DNA of 36,154 nucleotides, from positions 1 to 36,154 of the IMG/VR virus record IMGVR_UViG_3300044939_000023. The stretch is one strand, 5' to 3'. The DNA comes from a virus. This document shows positions 1-5,865 of the stretch, piece by piece. Every line of letters begins with the position of its first letter. The stretch's first letter is position 1. The translations under genes and the position numbers were made by a program. The notes below the pieces were generated by a model. That model ran no database searches, had not been told where the DNA came from, and saw only the letters and a list, made by a program, of their open reading frames with translations.

Positions 1-1
1 C

Positions 2-154
2 CCCGAACTGATGGGGGACATCCTCCAGGAGGCATTGAGGCGGATGGATAAAGCCGTCTCGCGCTTCCTAGCATCGGAGGCTGCACAAGCTGCCTTTGCG
101 AAGGCGGTCTATTACGATCTGCCCGTGGCCAAGAATCTTGAAAAAAGTAGTTGA
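2..154 (+). CDS. 3' end of an unknown phage gene (partial)
   Basis: An open frame enters from the left edge and ends at TGA 152-154, giving 50 visible residues that start PELMGDILQEALRR. The visible part is alanine-rich and predicted helical (LRRMDKAVSRFLASEAAQAAFAKAV). I do not recognise the family. Its last codons overlap a promoter: the TTGACA -35 box at 151-156 includes the stop codon, so the next operon starts exactly where this gene ends. The upstream start lies outside the window. Confidence 0.6.
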   Translation, partial: PELMGDILQEALRRMDKAVSRFLASEAAQAAFAKAVYYDLPVAKNLEKSS

Positions 155-178
155 CATCTTCAAGAAAAAGCGTATTAG
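137..178 (+). promoter_or_regulatory. Promoter with shared AAAAAGTAGTTGAC box (copy 1)
   Basis: TTGACA at 151-156 is followed after 16 bp by TATTAG at 173-178. The 20 bases at 137-156 are identical to 2060-2079, and 14 of them recur on the minus strand at 33091-33104. Predicted transcription start is near 185. A 6-bp hairpin (GCACCA/TGGTGC, loop AGAA) at 187-202 would sit at the very 5' end of the mRNA. Confidence 0.7.
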
Positions 179-255
179 TCCATCAAGCACCAAGAATGGT
201 GCGAACCCCACAACCAACCGTCCAGCCCCAGGACGTTAAAGTCGGGAAGAAAAAT

Positions 256-1479
256 ATGAACCTGAAAAAGTATATCCTCGAAACCTTAATCTCAAATGAA
301 GCCGAGCTGGGTAACCGTCATCTCGAGTTCGCAGCCAAGATCGGCATCCTTCCTGATCTCCTAAAGGAAACAACCCTGGCCGAGGAAGATGGCTTCCGCT
401 GGCTTGGCATTTGGGTAGCGTATAAGGACGCTGGTCATGAGTGCCCCAAATACTCCCATACTTACGACGACGACTACACCACGGAGTGGGGCACCACGTG
501 GGGTTATGACACCATTGAAGCGTTCGGTGTCAGTCACACCCAATTTTGGGTCGCCTGGTATGGCGGCTCCAACCCCGGCTGGAACGGGGTCTCTTGGAAT
601 GACTGGGTGGTTGAGGAGGATTCTGAAGGGTCCGAGCGGAATTACTGCCTTCAGGCAATGGTGGATGTGTTCGACATCAAGCCCAAAGGACAACCCGCCG
701 AGCCGGATATCTCGGAATGCGTTCGGGACAAAAAACCCACCATGACGGTCTACGTCCTCAGCGAGGACGGGGAGTTGGAAGAAGTCGAGATCTACCGCTT
801 CTCACATCCCAAAGAAGCTCTCCGCGACGAAAACGGCAACATCACCTACTTTCCGGAAGAATCTCCGTTCCCCCACTATTATTCGGATAAGTCGGGGGAC
901 GAACAATATGACTCTTGGAAGGATATGATTGAGGCGCTGGAAGACGGCGAGAATGTCTGTGGCGTGTTCGAGGACGAGTCCGAGGCCGAGGTGGCCCAAC
1001 TCCGCCTCTTGGCGGAGATGGCGGTCGGCGCGCATGGCGAGCCGTCGGTCTTCGACCTCTACGTCCCAGAGGACCAAGACGAAGCCCCCTACCTGATCCC
1101 CCAGGGCGGGGAGGACGTCGAGGATGACCGCTACCACCTCGACGCTGAACAGTGGCGTCGTGTCATCGAGCATGGATGGGTCGCCATTGCTGGCGACGTG
1201 GAGGATGCTTGGGGCAAACGGGCAGCACTCGCCGCCCTCAAGGAGCGGCGCGATCAGGCCAAGGCGATCTTGGCCACCCGCCCGCATACGGTGTGGGTCA
1301 GCTTGGCCAGTAGCTACGCCGCAGGCAATTGCCGCCAAGGGACCGATGCCTTCCTCCGCAAGCACGGCATCGACCCCGAAAAAGTCGGGGCAATCCGCGC
1401 CGACGCCCTACTGGAAATGGACCCCACCAACCCCTTCCTTCAGAAGGCTTGCGAGCTGGCCGCCCTGGGGGTGCGTTGA
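256..1479 (+). CDS. Unknown acidic phage protein (407 aa)
   Basis: The ATG at 256 is chosen because GGAAGA (245-250) precedes it by 5 nt; upstream in-frame starts at TTG 151 (inside the promoter) or ATG 196 lack a ribosome site. The protein is strongly acidic and rich in Trp and Tyr in its first half (residues about 65-125, e.g. WNGVSWNDWVVEEDSEGSE), with an alanine-rich C-terminal part (residues about 300-407). I do not recognise a domain. It is the first gene after the copy-1 promoter and its TGA overlaps the next ATG by one base, so the two are translated together. Position at the head of a strong phage promoter suggests an early or accessory role, but no function can be assigned. Confidence 0.8.
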   Translation: MNLKKYILETLISNEAELGNRHLEFAAKIGILPDLLKETTLAEEDGFRWLGIWVAYKDAGHECPKYSHTYDDDYTTEWGTTWGYDTIEAFGVSHTQFWVAWYGGSNPGWNGVSWNDWVVEEDSEGSERNYCLQAMVDVFDIKPKGQPAEPDISECVRDKKPTMTVYVLSEDGELEEVEIYRFSHPKEALRDENGNITYFPEESPFPHYYSDKSGDEQYDSWKDMIEALEDGENVCGVFEDESEAEVAQLRLLAEMAVGAHGEPSVFDLYVPEDQDEAPYLIPQGGEDVEDDRYHLDAEQWRRVIEHGWVAIAGDVEDAWGKRAALAALKERRDQAKAILATRPHTVWVSLASSYAAGNCRQGTDAFLRKHGIDPEKVGAIRADALLEMDPTNPFLQKACELAALGVR

Positions 1480-2051
1480 TGACTAAACATCTCTACCGTC
1501 TGGCCCATTTGCTCCAGGAGAGTCTGCGCCAAGGCGCAGGCTCTCCGCCTGCCAAGGAATGGGTCCGAAATGTCCCCCGAATGCATCTCGACGCATGGGC
1601 CACCTTATTGAAATGGCACGAGTGCGGCGAACCCATCACCCGCATCACCGACGAGCAGGAAGCGGCACTCCTCGAAGGTCTGCCGCCCGATCTCGACCTA
1701 GCCCGTGCCCCCTTATCCCATTCCGCTCTCGCCATCCAAATGCCGGAGCGGAAATACTGGTTTGTGATTGCTCGGCATGAAGCCCAGGACCCCATCTTCG
1801 TCACTCAAGATCAAATGTGGGCATACCCAGCCCCCATGATTACCTATGTCTCAAATTGCCACGACGGTGGTCTCATGTCGGGGTATATCAATTTACGGGA
1901 TCAGCCCACTCCTTCTCATTTGCAACTCGTCCCTGGATTCGCGCTAAGCCCCGATGGCACTTGCCATCCACTTGCGGAGGCCGAAATTGCCGAGGATGAC
2001 TACCGCCTCGCCTTGGCCCTCTCCGCACTCTACCGAGGAACCTTCCCGTGA
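1479..2051 (+). CDS. Unknown phage protein (190 aa)
   Basis: The ATG at 1479 shares its A with the TGA of the preceding gene (TGATG), which argues for coupled translation and for this start rather than the longer in-frame extension upstream. The protein begins MTKHLYRLAHLLQESLRQ and has a helical N-terminus, then a mixed region with Trp and Tyr residues (residues about 95-140) that probably folds as beta structure, and an acidic alanine-rich C-terminus. I do not recognise the family. A new promoter begins about 9 bases after the stop, so this gene is the last of a two-gene operon. Confidence 0.75.
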   Translation: MTKHLYRLAHLLQESLRQGAGSPPAKEWVRNVPRMHLDAWATLLKWHECGEPITRITDEQEAALLEGLPPDLDLARAPLSHSALAIQMPERKYWFVIARHEAQDPIFVTQDQMWAYPAPMITYVSNCHDGGLMSGYINLRDQPTPSHLQLVPGFALSPDGTCHPLAEAEIAEDDYRLALALSALYRGTFP

Positions 2052-2059
2052 CCAAAAAA

Positions 2060-2100
2060 CTTGAAAAAAGTAGTTGACAAAAGCAGGAAAGACGTAGTGT
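2060..2100 (+). promoter_or_regulatory. Promoter with shared AAAAAGTAGTTGAC box (copy 2)
   Basis: TTGACA at 2074-2079 lies inside a 20-base block identical to 137-156. A poor -10 (TAGTGT, 2095-2100) follows after 15 bp. The predicted transcript starts near 2107 and would give the 44-aa gene a 36-nt leader with a good Shine-Dalgarno. Confidence 0.6.
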
Positions 2101-2142
2101 GGTCTCAAGCTCAATAGAGCAAAATTCAACCAAGGAGAAAAA

Positions 2143-2277
2143 ATGAAAAGAGCCATCTGGTTCTCCCGGCACCAGCCAAGCCGGGAGCAAATCGGCAGCG
2201 GGGAAAAGAAATTCGAGCAGGCAATTATGGCGAGAAATATGGCGAGAAATAACTCTGTTATGGTTGTGTTGCCATAA
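2143..2277 (+). CDS. Small protein with WFSRH motif (44 aa)
   Basis: An ATG at 2143 is preceded by AAGGAGA (2132-2138) and by the copy-2 promoter, so this short frame is very likely translated. It begins MKRAIWFSRHQPSREQ, a hydrophobic strand followed by a Ser-Arg-His motif. The C-terminal half contains a perfect tandem 12-nt duplication (ATGGCGAGAAAT twice), giving MARNMARN. The stop codon lies inside an 8-bp inverted repeat (TGTTATGG 2256-2263, CCATAACA 2272-2279). Proteins starting with a similar W-F-x-x-R-H pattern are usually longer, so this copy may be truncated; that comparison is from memory and not tested. Confidence 0.65.
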   Translation: MKRAIWFSRHQPSREQIGSGEKKFEQAIMARNMARNNSVMVVLP

Positions 2278-2279
2278 CA
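2256..2279 (+). promoter_or_regulatory. Inverted repeat over a stop codon
   Basis: TGTTATGG (2256-2263) and CCATAACA (2272-2279) form a perfect 8-bp stem with an 8-nt loop. It spans the TAA of the 44-aa gene. No T-run follows, so it is a poor intrinsic terminator; it could be an operator or an mRNA-stabilising hairpin. Confidence 0.4.
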
Positions 2280-2319
2280 TAGCCAAAAAACCAAAACTAA
2301 TGACACTTGAGGCATTTGA

Positions 2320-2514
2320 ATGAAAACTAAAAAAAACACCTGGGGCGGTGCCCGCCCAGGAGCCGGACGCCCGAAGGGGCGGCGAGTTGTAACCCGAAGC
2401 ATAAGTCTCCCGCCTGAGATGTGGGCGGAGATTGATGTCTTTCGGGGGCCACTTTCTCGGTCTAGGTGGTTCCGATGGGTATTAGAAGAGCGTAAAATTG
2501 CGCCTTGGATTTAA
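2320..2514 (+). CDS. Ribbon-helix-helix DNA-binding protein, paralog 1 (64 aa)
   Basis: The 64-residue product starts with a basic Gly/Arg/Pro stretch (GGARPGAGRPKGRR), resembling an AT-hook-type minor-groove tail, followed by a beta strand and two helices in the pattern VTRSISLPPEMWAEID...SRSRWFRWVLEE, which fits the MetJ/Arc ribbon-helix-helix fold. It should act as a dimeric DNA-binding repressor; the target is unknown. It is a shortened paralog of the gene at 3082 and lacks that protein's C-terminal 65 residues. No clear Shine-Dalgarno precedes ATG 2320, but a 7-codon frame starting at 2300 ends in ATGA over this start and may feed ribosomes in. A hairpin with a short T-run follows the gene. 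Confidence 0.75.
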   Translation: MKTKKNTWGGARPGAGRPKGRRVVTRSISLPPEMWAEIDVFRGPLSRSRWFRWVLEERKIAPWI

Positions 2515-2516
2515 TG

Positions 2517-2544
2517 AAGGCGCGATATTTGGAAACGCGCTTTT
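2517..2544 (+). terminator. Weak intrinsic terminator
   Basis: AAGGCGCG (2517-2524) pairs with CGCGCTTT (2536-2543) with one G-T wobble and an 11-nt loop, directly after the RHH gene. The T-run is largely used in the stem, so termination would be partial. Confidence 0.4.
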
Positions 2545-2560
2545 GTAATGAGGTAATTAA

Positions 2561-2833
2561 ATGAACACAGACGCTATTCTTGAATGGGTGGAGATTCTGC
2601 CCGGCTGCAATCCCGATGGAACCCCCGTGAATGTAGTTGTCACAATGCGGGCTTCTGCAAAAGATTGCATTGCCATGCAGCGGTATGAAGCAAAACAATG
2701 CGGCGCACGCATAGACAGAGAGGACAAGGAATACTTGTCAGAGTTTATGCCCATCAAATGGGCTAGCGTGGCAATTCCCAATTCCATGAGTCAACAGGAG
2801 GCGCGCAAAGACAACAATGAGGAGGACGAATGA
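2561..2833 (+). CDS. Unknown small phage protein (90 aa)
   Basis: ATG 2561 follows a GAGGT-type ribosome site. The protein has an N-terminal mixed part (residues 1-35, ILEWVEILPGCNPDGTPVNVVV), a helix with Cys residues, and a highly charged C-terminus (ARKDNNEEDE). Its last codons overlap the next gene by 4 nt (ATGA, 2830-2833), so the two are translationally coupled. I do not recognise the family. Confidence 0.7.
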   Translation: MNTDAILEWVEILPGCNPDGTPVNVVVTMRASAKDCIAMQRYEAKQCGARIDREDKEYLSEFMPIKWASVAIPNSMSQQEARKDNNEEDE

Positions 2834-3039
2834 CACTTGATCAGTTGCTCCAGGCAATCCAAGCCCGCGAAGTGGGCGGCAAAATTGTTTATTATGATGA
2901 GCGATCGGATCGTTATTTCACTTGTGGCTGGCCGGAGATTTACCGCTTGTGCCATCAGGTGGAACACGTGATTCGGATTTGGCATGCGGAAGCCCAGTCG
3001 TATCTCTGCGACGAAAACGGAAATGAGATAATCGACTAA
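2830..3039 (+). CDS. Unknown small phage protein (69 aa)
   Basis: The ATG at 2830 overlaps the upstream stop as ATGA. The 69-residue product starts MTLDQLLQAIQ, has a beta-rich centre with aromatic residues (KIVYYDERSDRYFTCGW) and ends CDENGNEIID. No known motif is seen. Its TAA at 3037 is the first triplet of the 49-bp repeat (copy 1), which also contains the start codon of the following gene. Confidence 0.7.
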   Translation: MTLDQLLQAIQAREVGGKIVYYDERSDRYFTCGWPEIYRLCHQVEHVIRIWHAEAQSYLCDENGNEIID

Positions 3040-3085
3040 GTATCCCGCGACTAAAGCCGTGGATTCCCTCGCGCATTTATCATGA
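3037..3085 (+). repeat. 49-bp direct repeat with hairpin, copy 1
   Basis: This 49-bp unit runs from the TAA of one gene to the ATGA of the next and matches 5134-5182 at 42 of 49 positions by hand count. It contains an imperfect hairpin around GCGACTAAAGCCGTGG and the invariant 3' half CTCGCGCATTTATCATGA. The hairpin core resembles the subterminal palindromes of IS200/IS605-type elements, which is a similarity from general knowledge only. Confidence 0.75.
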
Positions 3086-3468
3086 AAGCTCAAAAAAACA
3101 CCTGGGGCGGCCCCCGCCCAGGAGCCGGGCGTCCAAAGGGGTCCGGCAAGGGGCGAAAGGTTGTAACCCGCAGCATCAATCTCCCACCTGAGACGTGGGC
3201 GGAAATAGACCGCCTGCGCGGGCCGCTTTCGCGGTCTAAGTGGATAAAAAAGCTAATTAAGCTAGGTGGCCTTCTGGCCGAGGAACACGCCCGACTCCAA
3301 GGCGTGCAACCCGTCATCGACTTTTCTGCCTTATTTGGAGCAGGCAAAGGCGAGGACTGGGAGGGCTTTGATGAGGCGTTAAAGCAATGGCGCCAAGGGA
3401 ACGCGGATAAACGCCGTTCCGCATTAGATGATGTTTCCAAGAAAGCTCACGATTTGGAATTGTATTAA
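3082..3468 (+). CDS. Ribbon-helix-helix DNA-binding protein, paralog 2 (128 aa)
   Basis: Residues 1-60 parallel the gene at 2320: a basic GGPRPGAGRPKGSGKG tail, then VTRSINLPPETWAEIDRLRG..SRSKWIKKLIK, the strand-helix-helix pattern of the MetJ/Arc fold. It adds a C-terminal extension (residues 65-128) that is acidic then basic and helical, and may mediate oligomerisation or bind a partner. It is probably a phage repressor or accessory DNA-binding protein. The start codon lies inside repeat copy 1 and there is no Shine-Dalgarno. The two paralogs flank the 90-aa and 69-aa genes, which suggests a local duplication. Confidence 0.75.
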   Translation: MKAQKNTWGGPRPGAGRPKGSGKGRKVVTRSINLPPETWAEIDRLRGPLSRSKWIKKLIKLGGLLAEEHARLQGVQPVIDFSALFGAGKGEDWEGFDEALKQWRQGNADKRRSALDDVSKKAHDLELY

Positions 3469-3495
3469 CTATGACCTGAACACCGAAAAACTAAC

Positions 3496-3909
3496 ATGAA
3501 ACACAACTTTTCAGAAGAAGAAAAAGAATGCTTGAGGCACGCCTTAATGCACCTCGAACACAACAAAATTTTGGAAAACCTCGGTTACAAGTATTGGTAT
3601 TCTGGCAATCGCAGGGAATTTATTGCGCGTCATAAAAAAGCACTGGCCGTGCTGCGGGGATTCCTTGGACAGGCGGAGGACAGCGCCATGAACGCACAAC
3701 AAAAATCATTTGCAGAGCAATTTAAACAACTCGTCGAAAAATACGGAGACGTCGAGGATTTTTTTGTTTACAACGAAAATCGTATTGGCTGTCGCTACGC
3801 CAACCTGGTTTTGCACAGGGAAGAGGACGGCTGGCACTGCGGCAAGCTTCCTGAGGCATATCCAACCCCAGCCGAATGTTACGGTCGCTTGTGGGAGGGG
3901 GTAGCATGA
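3496..3909 (+). CDS. Unknown phage protein (137 aa)
   Basis: The product begins MKHNFSEEEKECLRHAL and is helical for about 90 residues, with a beta-rich end carrying Cys and aromatic residues (FVYNENRIGCRYANLVLHREEDGWHCGKLP). I do not recognise the family. The stop overlaps the next ATG by 4 nt (3906-3909), giving coupled translation with the small Cys/His-rich protein that follows. The gene lies within the repeat-bracketed cassette. Confidence 0.65.
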   Translation: MKHNFSEEEKECLRHALMHLEHNKILENLGYKYWYSGNRREFIARHKKALAVLRGFLGQAEDSAMNAQQKSFAEQFKQLVEKYGDVEDFFVYNENRIGCRYANLVLHREEDGWHCGKLPEAYPTPAECYGRLWEGVA

Positions 3910-4103
3910 CAACTGTTACCGTGTTCGTCCACGGCAAAAAACGCCGGGTGATCGTCGCGGACAAGGCGTGCCCCACATTCGCGTGTTTCCACCCGCATGA
4001 CTGCCCGACGCAAGGGGCCAAGGGCGTGCGCCAGAGCGCTGAGCGATACATGTGTCTAACCAACGTCTTGCACGGGTGCCCAGAACACCCCCAACCAAAG
4101 TGA
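3906..4103 (+). CDS. Small Cys/His-rich protein (65 aa)
   Basis: The start MTTVTVFVHGKKRR at 3906 is chosen for its ATGA overlap with the upstream gene. Five Cys and several His residues follow (KACPTFACFHPHDCP and MCLTNVLHGCPEH), a spacing that would suit a structural zinc site, though it matches no finger I know. The N-terminus looks like a beta hairpin with a basic turn. It may bind nucleic acid or protein; no function can be assigned. Confidence 0.6.
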   Translation: MTTVTVFVHGKKRRVIVADKACPTFACFHPHDCPTQGAKGVRQSAERYMCLTNVLHGCPEHPQPK

Positions 4104-4127
4104 GAAAGCTGTGTGGAAGAACAAGCG

Positions 4128-4505
4128 ATGAACGAACAACGCCGAAGCACCACTGAAGCCCTGTGGCAGCACATGCACCAGGAGCACGGGTTGATCCTCA
4201 TGGAATCCCAGCTTGATGAAATCATCCGCCTCGCCACTTGCGAGGCGCTCATCAATTTGATGGAGCAGCGGGGCTTTGTTGTCGGGCGTGGCACATACGC
4301 CCACCCCAACGGAGAAACCTTGCCAACCTGGGTGGTGACTAGGCCAACTGCCCCTGATTGGTCTGGCGTCTGGTCGCCGTGGGACGAGCGGCCAGACCAT
4401 ATTGAGGATGGAGAGGCCCAGGTATTGCTTGAGGTCTGCCGCTTGGCCATCTCTAAGTGGGATGAGGAAGCGCATCTGTTTGTGCAAGAAAATGAGCCAA
4501 AATAA
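4128..4505 (+). CDS. Unknown phage protein (125 aa)
   Basis: ATG 4128 is preceded by GGAAGA at 4115-4120 with 7-nt spacing, which favours it over the in-frame GTG at 4113. The product begins MNEQRRSTTEALWQHMHQEHG, is helical at both ends and has a beta-rich, Trp-rich middle (TLPTWVVTRPTAPDWSGVWSPWDERP). I do not recognise the family. It overlaps the methyltransferase start by 14 nt, so the two are probably co-translated; it might be a partner of that enzyme, but this rests on position only. Confidence 0.65.
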   Translation: MNEQRRSTTEALWQHMHQEHGLILMESQLDEIIRLATCEALINLMEQRGFVVGRGTYAHPNGETLPTWVVTRPTAPDWSGVWSPWDERPDHIEDGEAQVLLEVCRLAISKWDEEAHLFVQENEPK

Positions 4506-5136
4506 CCCCAACCGCTACGTTACTGAATACCTAGACCTTCGCCTGATGGACTGCATGGAACTCATGGCGCAATATCCCGATGGGCATTTCGATTGGGCCA
4601 TTACTGATCCCCCCTACGGGATTGGTGTAACAGCAATGAACATGGGTGGGAGAAAGACAGTCAGACCAGACAAAAAAAGCTGGGACGACACCCCCCCGCC
4701 GCCCGAATACTTCGCCGAATTGCGGCGGGTTTCACGCCATCAAATAATTTGGGGCGCCAACCACTTTTCTCTCCCGTGTTCACGTGGGTGGATTGTATGG
4801 GACAAGGGGGAATCTATGTATGGCAGAAGTTTCTCTGAGGTGGAACTGGCATGGACATCAATGGACATGTCGGCGCGCATATTTAAGGTTACGCCCAACC
4901 AGTCATTGCGCATCCACCCAACGCAAAAACCAGTCAAGCTCTACTCTTGGCTACTATCCAACTACGCCAAGCCCGGAGACAAAATCTTAGACACACACCT
5001 CGGCAGTGGCTCCATTGCTATTGCTTGCCACTACGCCAAGTTGCACCTAACGGCCTGCGAGATTGATCCTGATTATTTCCAAGCCGCTTGCGAGAGGATC
5101 GCCAGAGAAACCTCGCAGTCAGAGTTTAACTTCTAA
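4492..5136 (+). CDS. Beta-class DNA methyltransferase (N6-adenine or N4-cytosine)
   Basis: The 214-residue enzyme transfers a methyl group from S-adenosylmethionine to an amino group of adenine or cytosine in DNA. The catalytic DPPYG motif is at residues 39-43, and HPTQKP (142-147) and the SAM-binding loop (DTHLGSGS, about 167-174) follow it. That order (motif IV before motif I) defines the beta class. MSQNN at 4492 is chosen as start because the longer frame would read through the upstream gene. No restriction partner is seen, so it is likely a solitary phage methylase used to protect phage DNA or alter regulation. A truncated relative lies at 30698-30991, and both end in QSEF-type tails. 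Confidence 0.93.
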   Translation: MSQNNPNRYVTEYLDLRLMDCMELMAQYPDGHFDWAITDPPYGIGVTAMNMGGRKTVRPDKKSWDDTPPPPEYFAELRRVSRHQIIWGANHFSLPCSRGWIVWDKGESMYGRSFSEVELAWTSMDMSARIFKVTPNQSLRIHPTQKPVKLYSWLLSNYAKPGDKILDTHLGSGSIAIACHYAKLHLTACEIDPDYFQAACERIARETSQSEFNF

Positions 5137-5182
5137 GTATCCCACGGCTTTAGCCGTGGGTCTCCTCGCGCATTTATCATGA
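5134..5182 (+). repeat. 49-bp direct repeat with hairpin, copy 2
   Basis: This copy starts at the methyltransferase TAA and carries a perfect 9-bp hairpin (CCCACGGCT 5141-5149 with AGCCGTGGG 5152-5160). The stem may fold with a larger loop by opening the inner pairs. It sits between the convergent ends of the methyltransferase and the minus-strand 82-aa gene. With copy 1 it brackets 2.05 kb holding RHH paralog 2, three unknown genes and the methyltransferase. Confidence 0.75.
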
Positions 5183-5198
5183 CACAACAGAAAGGAAC

Positions 5199-5447
5199 TC
5201 AACCCAAGCCGCCCCGGCTATGCTTGGCGAGTATCCGTTCGGCCTCAACCTGGTTCTCAATCAGCCGCCCCAGCGTGGCGCAATGTTGGCTAGCCTGGGG
5301 CCAGTCGCGCTGGCGGATCGCGCCCAGCAGTAGGGCGCTGCGGCTGGCCATCTTGGCCTTGTTTGCCTCAATGAGACGGTTGGCGGCCGTCAGGACTAGG
5401 CGGCGGAGGTTGCGGACTTGTTTTTGTTTCTTTTGGATTTGGTTCAT
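5199..5447 (-). CDS. Unknown helical protein (82 aa), reversed in the left module
   Basis: The frame reads MNQIQKKQKQVRNLRRLVLTAANRLIEANKAKMASRSALLLGAIRQ and on to a Gly-rich end; it is basic and almost wholly helical, possibly a coiled coil. Its composition is natural, while the overlapping plus-strand frame at 5179-5568 is Trp/Arg/Ser-rich and looks like a shadow. The ATG at 5447 abuts a perfect 7-bp inverted repeat (5448-5466). The only in-frame alternative is TTG 5519, which would add 24 residues encoded across the palindrome. There is no obvious Shine-Dalgarno for either start. Function unknown. Confidence 0.5.
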   Translation of the reverse strand: MNQIQKKQKQVRNLRRLVLTAANRLIEANKAKMASRSALLLGAIRQRDWPQASQHCATLGRLIENQVEAERILAKHSRGGLG

Positions 5448-5466
5448 GCGTCCGATTACCGGACGC
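5448..5466 (-). promoter_or_regulatory. Palindrome abutting the start of the 82-aa gene
   Basis: GCGTCCG (5448-5454) and CGGACGC (5460-5466) form a perfect 7-bp inverted repeat with a 5-nt spacer, immediately upstream of ATG 5447. It could be an operator or an mRNA hairpin occupying the ribosome site. Confidence 0.45.
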
Positions 5467-5533
5467 CCATTGGATTTGTCGGCAGATTTTTCATCACCAA
5501 TCCTATGCGGTAAGCGCAAAGGAATTGGCCCTC

Positions 5534-5565
5534 AAAAAAACGGGGCACGGCGGCGAACCGTGCCC
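5534..5565 (-). terminator. Strong intrinsic terminator (minus strand)
   Basis: GGGCACGG/CCGTGCCC (5543-5550, 5558-5565) is a perfect 8-bp GC-rich stem with a 7-nt loop, followed on the minus strand by seven T residues (5540-5534). Confidence 0.85.
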
Positions 5566-5597
5566 TAATGCACCTTCCGCATGTGGCGGATGTGCTT
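5534..5597 (-). ncRNA. Candidate small RNA (minus strand, about 64 nt)
   Basis: A promoter TTGACT (5626-5631) with 16-bp spacing to TATTAA (5604-5609) predicts a start near 5597. The transcript would contain a small hairpin (TCCGC/GCGGA) and then end at an intrinsic terminator at 5534-5565. No credible frame lies between. It is mirrored by a plus-strand unit at 5741-5806. Confidence 0.4.
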
Positions 5598-5603
5598 ATT
5601 TGT

Positions 5604-5631
5604 TTAATAGCCAGCCCGTTCCCAAAGTCAA
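5604..5631 (-). promoter_or_regulatory. Promoter for the minus-strand candidate small RNA
   Basis: TTGACT at 5631-5626 and TATTAA at 5609-5604 are separated by 16 bp on the minus strand. No protein gene starts downstream before the terminator. Confidence 0.5.
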
Positions 5632-5706
5632 GCAATCGCGATAATGCGTCCTATTTTCGCACATTTTTAAGCCGCCGAGTGCCAGGCATGATAGCCGAAA
5701 TACAGG

Positions 5707-5734
5707 TTGCATTCCTTTGCCATCACACTATGAT
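5707..5734 (+). promoter_or_regulatory. Promoter for the plus-strand candidate small RNA
   Basis: TTGCAT (5707-5712) and TATGAT (5729-5734) are 16 bp apart, predicting a start near 5741. No protein gene begins before the terminator at 5773-5806. Confidence 0.5.
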
Positions 5735-5740
5735 GAGATC

Positions 5741-5806
5741 ACCCCCCCCCTATGGCTTCGGCTACGGGGCGCAAGGCCGTCCATTAGTGGGCGGCCTTTG
5801 CTTTTG
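5741..5806 (+). ncRNA. Candidate small RNA with UUCG hairpin (plus strand, about 66 nt)
   Basis: The predicted transcript begins A followed by nine C residues (5742-5750), folds into a hairpin capped by C-UUCG-G (5747-5769) and ends in an 11-bp terminator hairpin. The UUCG cap is one of the most stable RNA tetraloops. No reading frame of use lies inside. The whole unit has the size and layout of a phage small RNA, but there is no expression evidence. Confidence 0.4.
5773..5806 (+). terminator. Intrinsic terminator (plus strand)
   Basis: AAGGCCGTCCA (5773-5783) pairs with TGGGCGGCCTT (5788-5798) with one wobble and a TTAG loop, followed by TGCTTTT. Confidence 0.75.
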
Positions 5807-5865
5807 CGGCAGATAAGCGATACGCCAGATGACAAAAAGCCCTGCAAATCAATAAGCGTATTTGT

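Noticed and set aside
802-1365. Minus-strand frame of 187 codons
   Set aside because: It is antisense to the promoter-driven 407-aa gene and has no ribosome site.
3722-4450. Minus-strand frame of 242 codons
   Set aside because: It runs antisense to four coupled plus-strand genes with ATGA overlaps and ribosome sites; Ser/Arg/Cys-rich composition is typical of a shadow.
5179-5568. Plus-strand frame of 129 codons after repeat copy 2
   Set aside because: Its product is rich in Trp, Arg and Ser without domain pattern and lies over the minus-strand 82-aa frame, which has natural composition. The repeat supplies the ATG, so the frame looks accidental.
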